Part shown: positions 1 through 8,053 of the stretch, in pieces | Numbering within the stretch: the stretch's first letter is position 1 | Layout of the letters: each line of letters opens with the position of its first letter | Assembly: GCA_022447225.1 (NCBI GenBank) | Contig: JAKVAZ010000016.1 | Coordinates: 62,001 to 126,000 of the forward strand | Length of the DNA: 64,000 bases | Origin: Fuerstiella sp. | Lineage (GTDB): Bacteria; Planctomycetota; Planctomycetia; Planctomycetales; Planctomycetaceae | Reading direction: 5' to 3' | Program-made: the position numbers and the translations under genes | Notes under the pieces: generated by a model | The model's input: the letters and a program-made list of their open reading frames with translations, nothing else | Told to the model about the DNA's origin: nothing | Database searches by the model: none

Positions 1-248
1 TGACATTTTCGGTAGATGCACACCGTGGTCAATGTCGTGTTGTGCCGGTTCCGGAGTCGGTATTTCTGAATCGCTATCATCGAGTGTCCCGACGCCGCCG
101 TGAAACGACGAAACGAAGGCTGACTCAGGAGTTTCCTGGCTTGTCTTCCGAATGGGGCCCGTCCGGTGTTCATGTGAGTGCATCGTATGAGCAGCATCAA
201 AAAATTGCTGATTTGCTGTTGTCAGCAGGTGAGTCTTCCGGCAGGTGA
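1..248 (+). CDS. C-terminal fragment of an unidentified protein (truncated by window edge)
   Basis: An open frame enters from the left edge (first full codon at base 3) and stops with TGA at 246-248. A GTG at 42 could serve as a start, but nothing upstream closes the frame, so I read this as the end of a longer gene. The last ~80 residues include a basic stretch (SRRRRETTKRR) and then VHVSASYEQHQKIADLLLSA. That wording resembles the helix found in secretin-like or STN-like planctomycete proteins, but the fragment is too short to name the family. No neighbour on the left is visible. Confidence 0.5.
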   Translation, partial: TFSVDAHRGQCRVVPVPESVFLNRYHRVSRRRRETTKRRLTQEFPGLSSEWGPSGVHVSASYEQHQKIADLLLSAGESSGR

Positions 249-597
249 CCTTCCGGCATGACGTGTTAACAACATTCTACCGAACCGGCTCAGCAGACTG
301 GGTGGACTTGGACGAATCATGATCACAACGGGCGCATTTTTGCTGTCTCTGACAGGAGCATCCATCGCTTTTGTAAGAAGACCAGGTGAAATAATTGCTT
401 CCTTTTGAATTCCATCGTGTGTTCCGTACGATACGCCCATGGACTGCTCCGATCTGCATTGAGGGTCGACAAACCAGTGCGGACCTGGTCTGCAGAAAGT
501 GACAGACACTGTTCCTCTGAAAAGATGTATGCCGCTCGCAATATATGTTTGGCATGCACCTGAGCCCCTTGTGCCAAAAGGATAGTTTGAAGAAACC
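249..597. other. Intergenic stretch upstream of the sugar kinase
   Basis: No convincing gene lies here; frames on both strands look non-coding. A weak sigma70-like pair, TTGAAT at 405-410 and TACGAT at 427-432 with a 16-base spacer, could drive the sugar kinase at 598. It would leave a leader of about 160 bases. Confidence 0.3.
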
Positions 598-1671
598 ATG
601 CTGGATATTCCCGATAACGCCGCCCTGGATTTTGTGTCTCTTGGTGCGATGGTCCACCGGCTGGATCCCGGCCGAATTCCGTTTCGCAAGGCAAATCAGC
701 TGACGGTTCACGTGAGTGGCGGCGAATTCAATTGTGCTGCCAATCTGGCTGACTGTTTCCGGCTGAAAACCGGAATTGCCACCGCAATGGTGGACAGTCC
801 TTTGGGTGATTTAATTCACGAACGCGTTCGTGCGATGGGGGTGAAGCCGTTTTACAAGTGCTTTTCACACGACGGTGTTCGAGGTCCCAATATGGCGACC
901 GTCTACAGCGATCAGGGCTGCGGTGTGCGTGCTCCTGTGGTTTTCTATAATCGGAGCAATGAAGCAGCGGCGATGCTCAAATCCGGGGACTTCGACTGGA
1001 ATGACATCTTCAGGGGAGGAGTTCGCTGGTTCCACAGTGGCGGTATTTTTGCCGCACTGTCATCGACGACTCCTGATGTGATTATCGAAGGCATGCAGGC
1101 GGCTAAGGCTGCAGGAGCCGTTACCTCGTTTGATCTTAACTACCGGGCAAAACTGTGGGCAATCAGTGGCGGGCTCGACAAAGCTCAGGAAACGCTGCGC
1201 AGTATCGTGGAGCATTGCGATGTTCTCGTTGGAAACGAAGAGGATCTGCAGATGGGGCTCGGACTTCAGGGGCAGGATGTGGAGACCCGGTCCAAACTCG
1301 ATCCATCGGCATTTTTTGCCATGATGGAGAGTGTGGCCAGGGAATTTCCCGGTGTGAAAGCAGTGGCGACGACGTTGCGGGAGGTTGAGTCAACCAATCG
1401 GCATCGCTGGAGTGCCGTGCTCTGGGCAAACGGGAAAACGTATCAGGCTAAAGAAGCACAACTGGATGTTCTGGATCGGGTTGGCGGCGGAGACGGATTC
1501 GCGTCGGGACTCATCTATGGCTTGCTCGGCGGCAAAGATCCTCAGACGGCTCTTGATCTGGGATGGGCGCACGGAGCTCTTCTGACCACATTTCCGGGAG
1601 ATACCACGATGGCTACGATCGGTCAGGTGGAATCCTTTGCCACCGGTGGTTCCGCCCGCATTCAGCGTTGA
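598..1671 (+). CDS. PfkB-family carbohydrate kinase (2-keto-3-deoxygluconate kinase-like)
   Basis: Cytoplasmic ribokinase-fold enzyme of 357 aa that phosphorylates a sugar or sugar acid with ATP. The N-terminal substrate-binding strand carries the SGGEFNCAANL motif (about residues 40-50). The C-terminal PfkB signature DRVGGGDGFASGL starts at residue 293, placing the catalytic base at D299 within the anion-hole glycines. N-terminal wording (LGAMVHRLDPGR, GGEFN..) is closest to KDG kinases, which feed the Entner-Doudoroff branch, but substrate cannot be fixed from sequence. It lies 81 bases upstream of gnd on the same strand, so the two may share a transcript and a hexose-acid theme. Start is the only ATG before the Rossmann-like first strand; its ribosome site is weak. 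Confidence 0.88.
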   Translation: MLDIPDNAALDFVSLGAMVHRLDPGRIPFRKANQLTVHVSGGEFNCAANLADCFRLKTGIATAMVDSPLGDLIHERVRAMGVKPFYKCFSHDGVRGPNMATVYSDQGCGVRAPVVFYNRSNEAAAMLKSGDFDWNDIFRGGVRWFHSGGIFAALSSTTPDVIIEGMQAAKAAGAVTSFDLNYRAKLWAISGGLDKAQETLRSIVEHCDVLVGNEEDLQMGLGLQGQDVETRSKLDPSAFFAMMESVAREFPGVKAVATTLREVESTNRHRWSAVLWANGKTYQAKEAQLDVLDRVGGGDGFASGLIYGLLGGKDPQTALDLGWAHGALLTTFPGDTTMATIGQVESFATGGSARIQR

Positions 1672-1752
1672 TTCGGTGTTAACACCACACGTAGGGGTCG
1701 GTCTTCACATAAGTGGTCCGCGCAGCCGGACCTGGAGGTTTGAAACAGAAGT

Positions 1753-3222
1753 ATGTCAAAACACGATATTGGTCTGATTGGTCTGGCGGTGATGGGACAG
1801 AACCTCGTCATGAATATGGCCAACAAAGGGTTCAATGTGGCGGTTTATAACCGGACCACAGAAAAGATGAGGGAATTCATTGGTGGCCTGAGTGATCGCC
1901 CCGAGGGTGTCGTTGAAGAGGGAGCGTCGGATAGGATTCACGGGTTCGAACGGCTGGAAGATTTTGTGGACAGCCTGGAATCGCCGCGGCGCGTGATGAT
2001 CATGGTTCAGGCGGGCGGGCCGTGTGATGCGGTCATCAGTCAGCTTAAACCACTCCTCGACAAGGGTGATATTATCATCGATGGTGGCAACGCGGATTAC
2101 GTGGATACGAATCGTCGGCACGAAGAACTGGCCGCGGAAGGTTTTCGTTTTATCGGGACCGGTGTTTCCGGTGGTGAGGAGGGAGCACTGAAAGGCCCCA
2201 GCATTATGCCCGGTGGCCACCGGGATGCATGGCCGTTTGTTAAAGATATCCTGCGGAAGATCAGTGCGAAAGTTGGTAAGAACAACGACATTCCGTGTTG
2301 CGACTGGGTTGGAGATGCCGGGGCCGGTCACTACGTCAAGATGGTTCACAACGGAATTGAATACGGTGACATGCAGCTGATCTGCGAGGCCTACTACATT
2401 CTCAAACATGGTTTGGGGCTGACGAATCAGGATTTGTATGCCGTATTCAAGGAATGGAATGAAGGATACCTGGACAGTTATCTCATCGAGATCACCCGTG
2501 ACATTTTTACTGTCCGTGATAATGACTCTGACGGTGATCTTGTCGATATGATTCTTGATACCGCCGGCCAAAAAGGGACCGGGCGCTGGATGTGTCAACA
2601 CGCACTTGAGCTGGGCGTACCCACCACACTGGTGACAGAAGCCGTTTATGCCCGATGTCTGTCGGCACAGAAGGATGCACGAGTTCGAGCGTCTGCTGTA
2701 CTGTCGGGTCCTGACAGAACGTTTGACGGTGACAAACAACAATTCATTGATGACGTCTGTCAGGCGCTCTATGCATCCAAGCTTGTGAGCTACGCACAGG
2801 GCTTTGTTCAGTTGAATGCGGCTGCGAAGGAGTTTGGCTGGGAACTCAATAATGGTCCAATTGCTATGCTGTGGCGCGGCGGCTGTATCATTCGTTCCGT
2901 ATTCCTGCAGGACATCAAAAACGCATTTGACAAGAACCCAGATCTTGAGAATCTGCTGCTCGACGATTTCTTTAGAGACGCTGTCGATAAAGCTCAGCCT
3001 TCCTGGCGCCGAGTCGTTGCGACTGCCGTGCAGTTCGGACTGCCGGTCCCGGCATTCTCAGCAGCATTGACGTACTTTGACAGTTACCGACGAGCATCTC
3101 TTCCGGCGAATCTGTTGCAGGCACAACGTGACTATTTCGGAGCCCATACGTATGAGCGGACTGACCGACCTCGCGGTGAGAAGTTTCATACTGACTGGAT
3201 TCGTGAGCGACATTTGACGTAG
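1753..3222 (+). CDS. gnd: 6-phosphogluconate dehydrogenase, decarboxylating
   Basis: Converts 6-phosphogluconate to ribulose-5-phosphate and CO2 with NADP+, in the oxidative pentose phosphate pathway. At 489 aa it is slightly longer than the usual 470-480. The N-terminal Rossmann motif GLAVMGQNL is followed by NRTTEK at the end of strand two, the NADP-type signature. The family motif GHYVKMVHNGIEYGDMQ is complete and carries the catalytic Lys and the substrate-binding His-Asn. The C-terminal segment HTYERTD with the subunit-swapping tail is intact. It follows the PfkB kinase in the same direction. A large open frame on the opposite strand is only a codon-bias shadow of this gene. Confidence 0.97.
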   Translation: MSKHDIGLIGLAVMGQNLVMNMANKGFNVAVYNRTTEKMREFIGGLSDRPEGVVEEGASDRIHGFERLEDFVDSLESPRRVMIMVQAGGPCDAVISQLKPLLDKGDIIIDGGNADYVDTNRRHEELAAEGFRFIGTGVSGGEEGALKGPSIMPGGHRDAWPFVKDILRKISAKVGKNNDIPCCDWVGDAGAGHYVKMVHNGIEYGDMQLICEAYYILKHGLGLTNQDLYAVFKEWNEGYLDSYLIEITRDIFTVRDNDSDGDLVDMILDTAGQKGTGRWMCQHALELGVPTTLVTEAVYARCLSAQKDARVRASAVLSGPDRTFDGDKQQFIDDVCQALYASKLVSYAQGFVQLNAAAKEFGWELNNGPIAMLWRGGCIIRSVFLQDIKNAFDKNPDLENLLLDDFFRDAVDKAQPSWRRVVATAVQFGLPVPAFSAALTYFDSYRRASLPANLLQAQRDYFGAHTYERTDRPRGEKFHTDWIRERHLT

Positions 3223-3398
3223 TACCGCGGCAGTTCTGCTATTCCGCGTGACACCGGCTATGTCCGTACATTGTGACTTCGGAAAATACAGACAGTGGCA
3301 GTGGACATTCACTTGGTATTTTAACTCTGACAGGGCAGCAGCAACGTTACTGACAACCTGATACAGGTGGTGAGTCACAGTTGCTGCCAGGCAGAATT

Positions 3399-4358
3399 AT
3401 GAATTCACCTGAATTGCTGGTTGAATTTCGCCATCCGGATGACGGCAGTGCCCTGCGCTGGGATTCTCAGACTGATGAACTGCTGGGATCCGACGGTAAA
3501 GTCATCGGTCGTATGATTGATCATATTCCGCGGTTCGTATCGGATGAACATCTTGAGAGTTTCGGCGATCAGTGGAATCGTTACGAGGTTGCTCACGATG
3601 ATGAAGATCGCGCAACATTCGAAGCCAAGACTGGCATGCCAGTGAGTGACCTGAAAGGTCTGCGTGTGCTGGACGCGGGATGTGGAGGCGGTCGCTATAC
3701 CAGAATCTGTGCAGAAGCTGGAGCATCTGTTGTTGCAGTGGATCACTCGCGGGCTGTTGATAAGGCGCGCAGGTTGTGTGAGCATCTGTCGGATGTGAAG
3801 TTTGCTCAGGCTGATCTTAAGCGGTTGCCGCTGGAGTGCGAATCATTCGATTTTGTATTTTCGATCGGCGTGATGCACCACGACACTGACACACGGGCAG
3901 TATTTGACGCAGTGGCTGCTATGGTCAAACCGGGCGGCCGCTATTCCGTCTGGCTGTATCGACGCAACCAGTGGTGGCAGGAAGCGATCAATAATGGAGT
4001 TCGCGGTGTAAGCACACGAATACCACAAAATCTGCTTCGTCCGCTGTGTCACGTCGGAGCAGTGCTGGGTGGAATACCGATTTTAAACCGGACGCTGAAC
4101 AAAATTGTGAACTTTAGTGCGCACCCAGGTTACGAGAATCGTGTCTGTGACACATTTGACTGGTGGGCGCCGGAGTTTCAGTACCACCACACAACTGACG
4201 AGCTTCAGGGATGGTTCAGGGATGACGGATTTACGGAGCTGCGTGTTTTACCACCCGAAAAAACGGGACGATTCTATCACTGGGCTTACGAACACAATCT
4301 GCTGATCGGCAGCGGTGTCAATGTGACGGGCGTGCGGCCGTTGCAGGCCGCGGGTTGA
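3399..4358 (+). CDS. Class I SAM-dependent methyltransferase (type 11)
   Basis: Predicted cytoplasmic methyltransferase of about 319 aa. The N-terminal 60 residues (FRHPDDGSALRW...IDHIPRF) resemble the Trm112/YcaR-like beta domain often fused to these enzymes. The Rossmann core follows: motif I VLDAGCGGGRYTRIC, then VAVDHS with an acidic residue for the SAM ribose, and post-motif FDFVFSIGVMHHDTD. The C-terminal third contains a HHTTDELQGWFRDDGF substrate-side segment. A TTG at 3381 is in frame and preceded by AGGTGGTGAG, so the protein may be six residues longer; I prefer the ATG at 3399. The methyl acceptor is unknown. It ends 10 bases from the convergent gene at 4369. Confidence 0.8.
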   Translation: MNSPELLVEFRHPDDGSALRWDSQTDELLGSDGKVIGRMIDHIPRFVSDEHLESFGDQWNRYEVAHDDEDRATFEAKTGMPVSDLKGLRVLDAGCGGGRYTRICAEAGASVVAVDHSRAVDKARRLCEHLSDVKFAQADLKRLPLECESFDFVFSIGVMHHDTDTRAVFDAVAAMVKPGGRYSVWLYRRNQWWQEAINNGVRGVSTRIPQNLLRPLCHVGAVLGGIPILNRTLNKIVNFSAHPGYENRVCDTFDWWAPEFQYHHTTDELQGWFRDDGFTELRVLPPEKTGRFYHWAYEHNLLIGSGVNVTGVRPLQAAG

Positions 4359-4368
4359 CGTGTTGTGA

Positions 4369-6198
4369 TTATCGACTGAGACTGGTTAGAAAGCCTCTGG
4401 CGACAGACTCGGCAGGTTGACGATAGGTACTTTGAATGGCTTCAGCAGCGTTCGATGTCGTTCGTGCGGCGTTGAGGAATTCCGTAAATTTTGCGTTTCC
4501 CGGAGTTTGCAGGAAGCGTATCAGCAAAGCACCGACAATCGGTTTGTCTGCCGGAGAAAATCTGTCGTTTCCAAACAGGTCTTCCGGTGATTTGACTGTG
4601 GCAGCAGCTTGTATGGCATGGGCTTTCAACCGCGTCAGTGACTTTGCTTCGATGCCCGATTCCAGCAGGCCGAAACCCTCTGTCAACCAGTCCGGGAGAT
4701 TCGAACCGTCTCTCGCGAGCCAGGCCTGAGCGACAAGAGAATTCACGAGTTGGTCGGAGGTGAGCTCTGATGCGGAACGTTGGCTGCCATAGTCATGCAA
4801 AACCACGTACGCTGTGGCAAGCTGGGGAGTGATCACGACATGGCCGTGGACCGTTTGTGGCGTGCGTTGGTCGCGCAGGACAGTGTTGAATTCCGTGTAC
4901 TCAAAGCGGTCTCGCGAGGCAAAGATGACTAATCGTCCGCGCCAGGCGGTTTTATGATCGTCATGGAGCTTCTGAAGACGGGCGAGCTGAGCTTCCGCCA
5001 GTGTGGCAAACTGACGAAGGCGGTTCTCCGGAACGTTTCCACAGATGTAAAAGTTATCTGTAGTGACGTTATCAGCGTTTTCTCCAGGGACTGCGCGTTT
5101 CCATATTGATTTTGCCTGTTGGATTCGCCGCAGAGCAAAATCGTCGCTGCTCATCGAAGCAAGTTCCCGGGCTGCTGTTTCCGCTTCCGTGGGCACCATG
5201 TTTCGCAGACTGACCGTGGCATCATCCCCGTCGAAATGTGCACCTTCCTGGATCCATGTTTTGAGCGTTTGTGCCTGAGATCGTTTGAGCCGCGCCGGCC
5301 CCTGCGGCATTTTGATCGGATCCTGCAGGCCCACAAGTTTCCAGAGATAGCTGTCATTTGAATTACCGGGAATGATTGTGTTGCCGGTGTCTCCGCCGCG
5401 CAGCACGTCCGTGATCGTCACAACGGAATAACCACCTGCAGGAGTGTCTCCGCGATGACAACGGAGGCAAAAATTTACAAATATTGGTGCCACGTCACTG
5501 ATGAATGAGACAGTCCCTGTTCCGTCGGCCATCACGATTTCGATGTCTTCCGGAGGCGTTTCTGTTGATGAGACAATTGGTGCGTCTTCATCAGTTCCGT
5601 CGAAGATAGCTCCATCATTGATCCACTTTCCGATGATCCTGAGTTGTTCATTCGTCAGTCGAGCTGAATTTCGAGGCATTCGCTGCCGGTCATCGCTGTT
5701 TGTGAGCCGCTTCATGATCAGACTGTCGGCACCATCGCCCGGTTTCAGCAGGGCTCCGCCGCGACTGCCGCGGCGCAGGCCGCTGAATGTGTCCAGACGC
5801 AGGCCGGCGGCCGGGTTGTCCTCTGCACCATGGCAACTCACGCAGCGGGCGGACAGAACTGGTGCAATGTCTGCTTCAAAACCGACCGGAATCAGATTGC
5901 GGGCTCGATCGAATTGACTTCTGAACGTTCTCCAGACACGGTCACGTTCTCCGTCTTTGACGCCGAGTTGTTCGGTACGTCGTATCAGTTCATCGATAAC
6001 GGCCTGTGCTTCATCAATTTTCTTTCTGCGTACCAGCCCGGTGACACTGCGGGCGTCCTTTGTCATCCGACCGAGTTCACGCCGGACCTTAAGTGGAAGG
6101 GCAGCGGTTGCTGACGTAGCCGAAATACTGATCAGCAGGAACATCCAGACGATTAGAATCAGCATCGTCTGCCGGACGATATGTTTCAGACGGGACAT
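4369..6198 (-). CDS. Exported double PSCyt-type cytochrome c fused to a degenerate peptidase-like domain
   Basis: A 609-aa secreted or membrane-anchored protein. I start it at the ATG at 6198 because MSRLKHIVRQTMLILIVW begins a signal or anchor sequence; an in-frame ATG at 6303 would only add a non-hydrophobic extension. Two haem-binding CxxCH sites follow: CVSCH at residues 119-123 and CLRCH at 244-248. Each is followed by a candidate axial Met (RMPRNSARL, KMPQGPARL), typical of planctomycete PSCyt1 modules. The C-terminal ~230 residues resemble DUF1570/MA-like peptidases in the LPDWLTEGFGLLESG segment. The preceding HExxH helix is absent (SLVAQAWL instead), so proteolysis is doubtful. It converges with the methyltransferase gene. 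Its partner in electron transfer is unknown. Confidence 0.75.
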   Translation of the reverse strand: MSRLKHIVRQTMLILIVWMFLLISISATSATAALPLKVRRELGRMTKDARSVTGLVRRKKIDEAQAVIDELIRRTEQLGVKDGERDRVWRTFRSQFDRARNLIPVGFEADIAPVLSARCVSCHGAEDNPAAGLRLDTFSGLRRGSRGGALLKPGDGADSLIMKRLTNSDDRQRMPRNSARLTNEQLRIIGKWINDGAIFDGTDEDAPIVSSTETPPEDIEIVMADGTGTVSFISDVAPIFVNFCLRCHRGDTPAGGYSVVTITDVLRGGDTGNTIIPGNSNDSYLWKLVGLQDPIKMPQGPARLKRSQAQTLKTWIQEGAHFDGDDATVSLRNMVPTEAETAARELASMSSDDFALRRIQQAKSIWKRAVPGENADNVTTDNFYICGNVPENRLRQFATLAEAQLARLQKLHDDHKTAWRGRLVIFASRDRFEYTEFNTVLRDQRTPQTVHGHVVITPQLATAYVVLHDYGSQRSASELTSDQLVNSLVAQAWLARDGSNLPDWLTEGFGLLESGIEAKSLTRLKAHAIQAAATVKSPEDLFGNDRFSPADKPIVGALLIRFLQTPGNAKFTEFLNAARTTSNAAEAIQSTYRQPAESVARGFLTSLSR

Positions 6199-7033
6199 GT
6201 GAGCTTCAGTTCCAGGACAAAATGGACAGAAGGAAGTGTGTAGCCTGACATTTCGGGCCTGTTGATTCCAATCCCATGTCACACAATCATATTGTCTCTG
6301 CACGAGTTGATTTGGATTGATGTCAGTGATACGCGCTGGTCAGGTTTGATGTTCGGATAAATTTCGAGAAATGACTGTGTGTCGTTCGTCCGTCTTTGAT
6401 TAGTGTGCTGTGTTCGGACGGTGGTTTTCAGCAGGCCGCCGCAGATCAGGTTGAGTGGGTCTCAACAGTAAACCCGCAGGGAGTCGACTGTTGAGTGATG
6501 TCACTGGGGCTGGTGATCAAAGTCGACAGAATTCCATGTCTCCCACCGATTTCCCGCAGCAACAACTCAGTTGCAACAGGCGTGATCTTTTCACTAACTT
6601 CAAAGGTGTGAACTTCACCTCACTTGTGAGACTGAAACAAGTGTTTCTGCCTGTTACAATCTGTTTTCTTGACACCGCCTTCTGATAACGCTGTCAGATC
6701 TGCCCCTCAAAATACTGACACGCCCAGAGCTGATTTTAGGCGAATGAGCGCTTCAGGATTTCCTACTCAACCACTGCATTCTCGTTGTCGACTTTGCGGT
6801 TCACGGACGAAACGGGGACGGATGGTCAATTCGACCGTGTTGTCATAAACATTTCGACACTGATGCGTGGTGTCCCTTTTACCGAAGATTTGCTGTTGAT
6901 GTCGGCAAACGGAAATATTGTCATAGACGGTCAATGTTAGTTTGAACAGGTACTTATGCGTTGAACGAGTCCCTGTTTGTTCCTGCGAGCAACCTGGTGT
7001 CCGGCCATAGATCTATTGTCATTCGAAGACGAC
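6199..7033. other. Long intergenic region between divergent genes
   Basis: About 835 bases without a credible gene. A 76-residue frame at 6455-6685 lacks a ribosome site and domain-like sequence. The region separates the divergent cytochrome gene and trmL and should hold both promoters. A small hairpin (AGGTG, 7-base loop, CACCT) lies near 6604-6622. I see no tRNA-like fold. Confidence 0.4.
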
Positions 7034-7498
7034 ATGATTGAACCTCTTCTGAACATCGTGCTGCACGAGCCGGAAATTCCGCAGAATGCCGGTAACATCG
7101 GCCGGACCTGTGTGGCGATTGGGGCACGTCTTTGGATGATTCGACCGCTGGGATTCCGGCTGGAGGATCGCTATCTGAAGCGAGCGGGGATGGATTACTG
7201 GCAGCATCTGGACTGGCAGGTCGTCGACAGCTGGCAGGAAATGAGACGGCGATTGCCTGACTGTTCGGTCTGGTATCTTACGAAAACGGCCAGTCGACTG
7301 GTCTGGACTGCTGATTTTCAGAAAGGTGATATTTTGATTTTTGGCAGTGAATCCCGAGGCTTACCAAAGTCGATTCTCGATGAGAAACCGGCGAATCGCA
7401 TTAAACTACCGATGAATGGACAGGTGCGGAGCCTCAATCTGGCGAGTACGGTGAATACGGTGGCTTATGAGGCAGTGAGGCAGTTCGGCGGGTTGTGA
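7034..7498 (+). CDS. trmL: tRNA (cytidine/uridine-34 2'-O)-methyltransferase TrmL
   Basis: SPOUT-class methyltransferase that 2'-O-methylates the wobble base of leucine tRNAs with SAM. The 154-aa protein has the short YibK/TrmL architecture with no extra RNA-binding domain. Visible motifs are [15 protein letters not shown] near the N-terminus, then GSESRGLP, and the C-terminal knot segment [18 protein letters not shown], which holds the SAM-binding trefoil-knot residues. I chose the ATG at 7034 because the family begins right before the [13 protein letters not shown] strand; an upstream frame to 6977 adds non-homologous residues. It stands alone between long spacers. Confidence 0.93.
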   Translation: MIEPLLNIVLHEPEIPQNAGNIGRTCVAIGARLWMIRPLGFRLEDRYLKRAGMDYWQHLDWQVVDSWQEMRRRLPDCSVWYLTKTASRLVWTADFQKGDILIFGSESRGLPKSILDEKPANRIKLPMNGQVRSLNLASTVNTVAYEAVRQFGGL

Positions 7499-7541
7499 CG
7501 GGTGTTGATTTCTCGTTTTGAATACTCCGTGTACACCGAGT

Positions 7542-7570
7542 TTGAAGCGCCGCCTTAGCTGCGTTAGAAT
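7542..7570 (+). promoter_or_regulatory. Predicted sigma70-type promoter for the 28-residue protein
   Basis: TTGAAG at 7542-7547 and TAGAAT at 7565-7570 are separated by exactly 17 bases, a near-consensus vegetative promoter. Transcription would begin near 7577 and leave a leader of about 160 bases before the small ORF at 7739. The leader contains a short hairpin (CAGCT, TGCATG, AGCTG). Seen by eye only; no start-site data. Confidence 0.45.
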
Positions 7571-7738
7571 TTAAGAGGTGCCCAGTTCCGGCGGCGTGTA
7601 TTCAGCTTGCATGAGCTGCGGGCGGGACCTTTTTGGAGCAGTTAACCGTATGGTTCGGGCTACTGTCTCGAAAAAATATTGTAAGTGACGTTAAATCGTT
7701 TGTCTGTCAGCGCGAAATCATCCGGAGAGTTACGGAGT

Positions 7739-7825
7739 ATGGGAACGAAGAAGAGTGGAAAAGGACGACGAAAAGTTGGCCGCAAGAAACGCCGAATGCG
7801 AGCCAAGATTCGTCATCGTAAATAG
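7739..7825 (+). CDS. 28-residue, extremely basic small protein
   Basis: ATG at 7739 opens a 28-codon frame ending in TAG at 7823-7825. It is preceded by a good ribosome site, GGAGAG at 7724-7729, nine bases upstream. The product is over half Lys and Arg and has no acidic residues: it begins MGTKKSGKGRRKVGRKK and ends MRAKIRHRK. A predicted promoter lies upstream and a Rho-independent terminator 28 bases downstream, so it looks like a complete monocistronic unit. Composition and length recall tiny ribosome-associated proteins such as the AURKAIP1/COX24 (mS38-like) type. I infer RNA or ribosome binding, not a demonstrated function. An overlapping 62-residue frame at 7633 is less convincing. Confidence 0.7.
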   Translation: MGTKKSGKGRRKVGRKKRRMRAKIRHRK

Positions 7826-7853
7826 TCCGGAAATGTTCTCGCAGATTTTCCAG

Positions 7854-7884
7854 GCCCGGTGTGATCGGTTATGCCGGGCTTTCT
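7854..7884 (+). terminator. Rho-independent terminator after the small basic protein gene
   Basis: Inverted repeat GCCCGG (7854-7859) and CCGGGC (7874-7879) with a 14-base loop, directly followed by TTTCT. Position 28 bases after the stop codon fits the end of the small-protein transcript. Confidence 0.6.
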
Positions 7885-8053
7885 GTATGCGCCCATTCTT
7901 CTGGAGATAGCGAACCGGCAGACGTTCGCGGCAGTAATTGTCCGGTCTTCCTGTTTTCGGTGATCTTGACAGGGCCTGTCGTGGTGGGAATTGTAGGTTT
8001 TTGCATGTATGTTGTGTTTTCGCCACATGCCGCAAATTCCGGAGTCTCGCGTC

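Noticed and set aside
1756-2742. 328-codon open frame opposite gnd
   Set aside because: It is fully antisense to an unmistakable gnd, has no recognisable domain, and long antisense frames are common shadows of biased codon use.
6455-6685. 76-codon frame in the spacer before trmL
   Set aside because: No ribosome site and no domain-like pattern.
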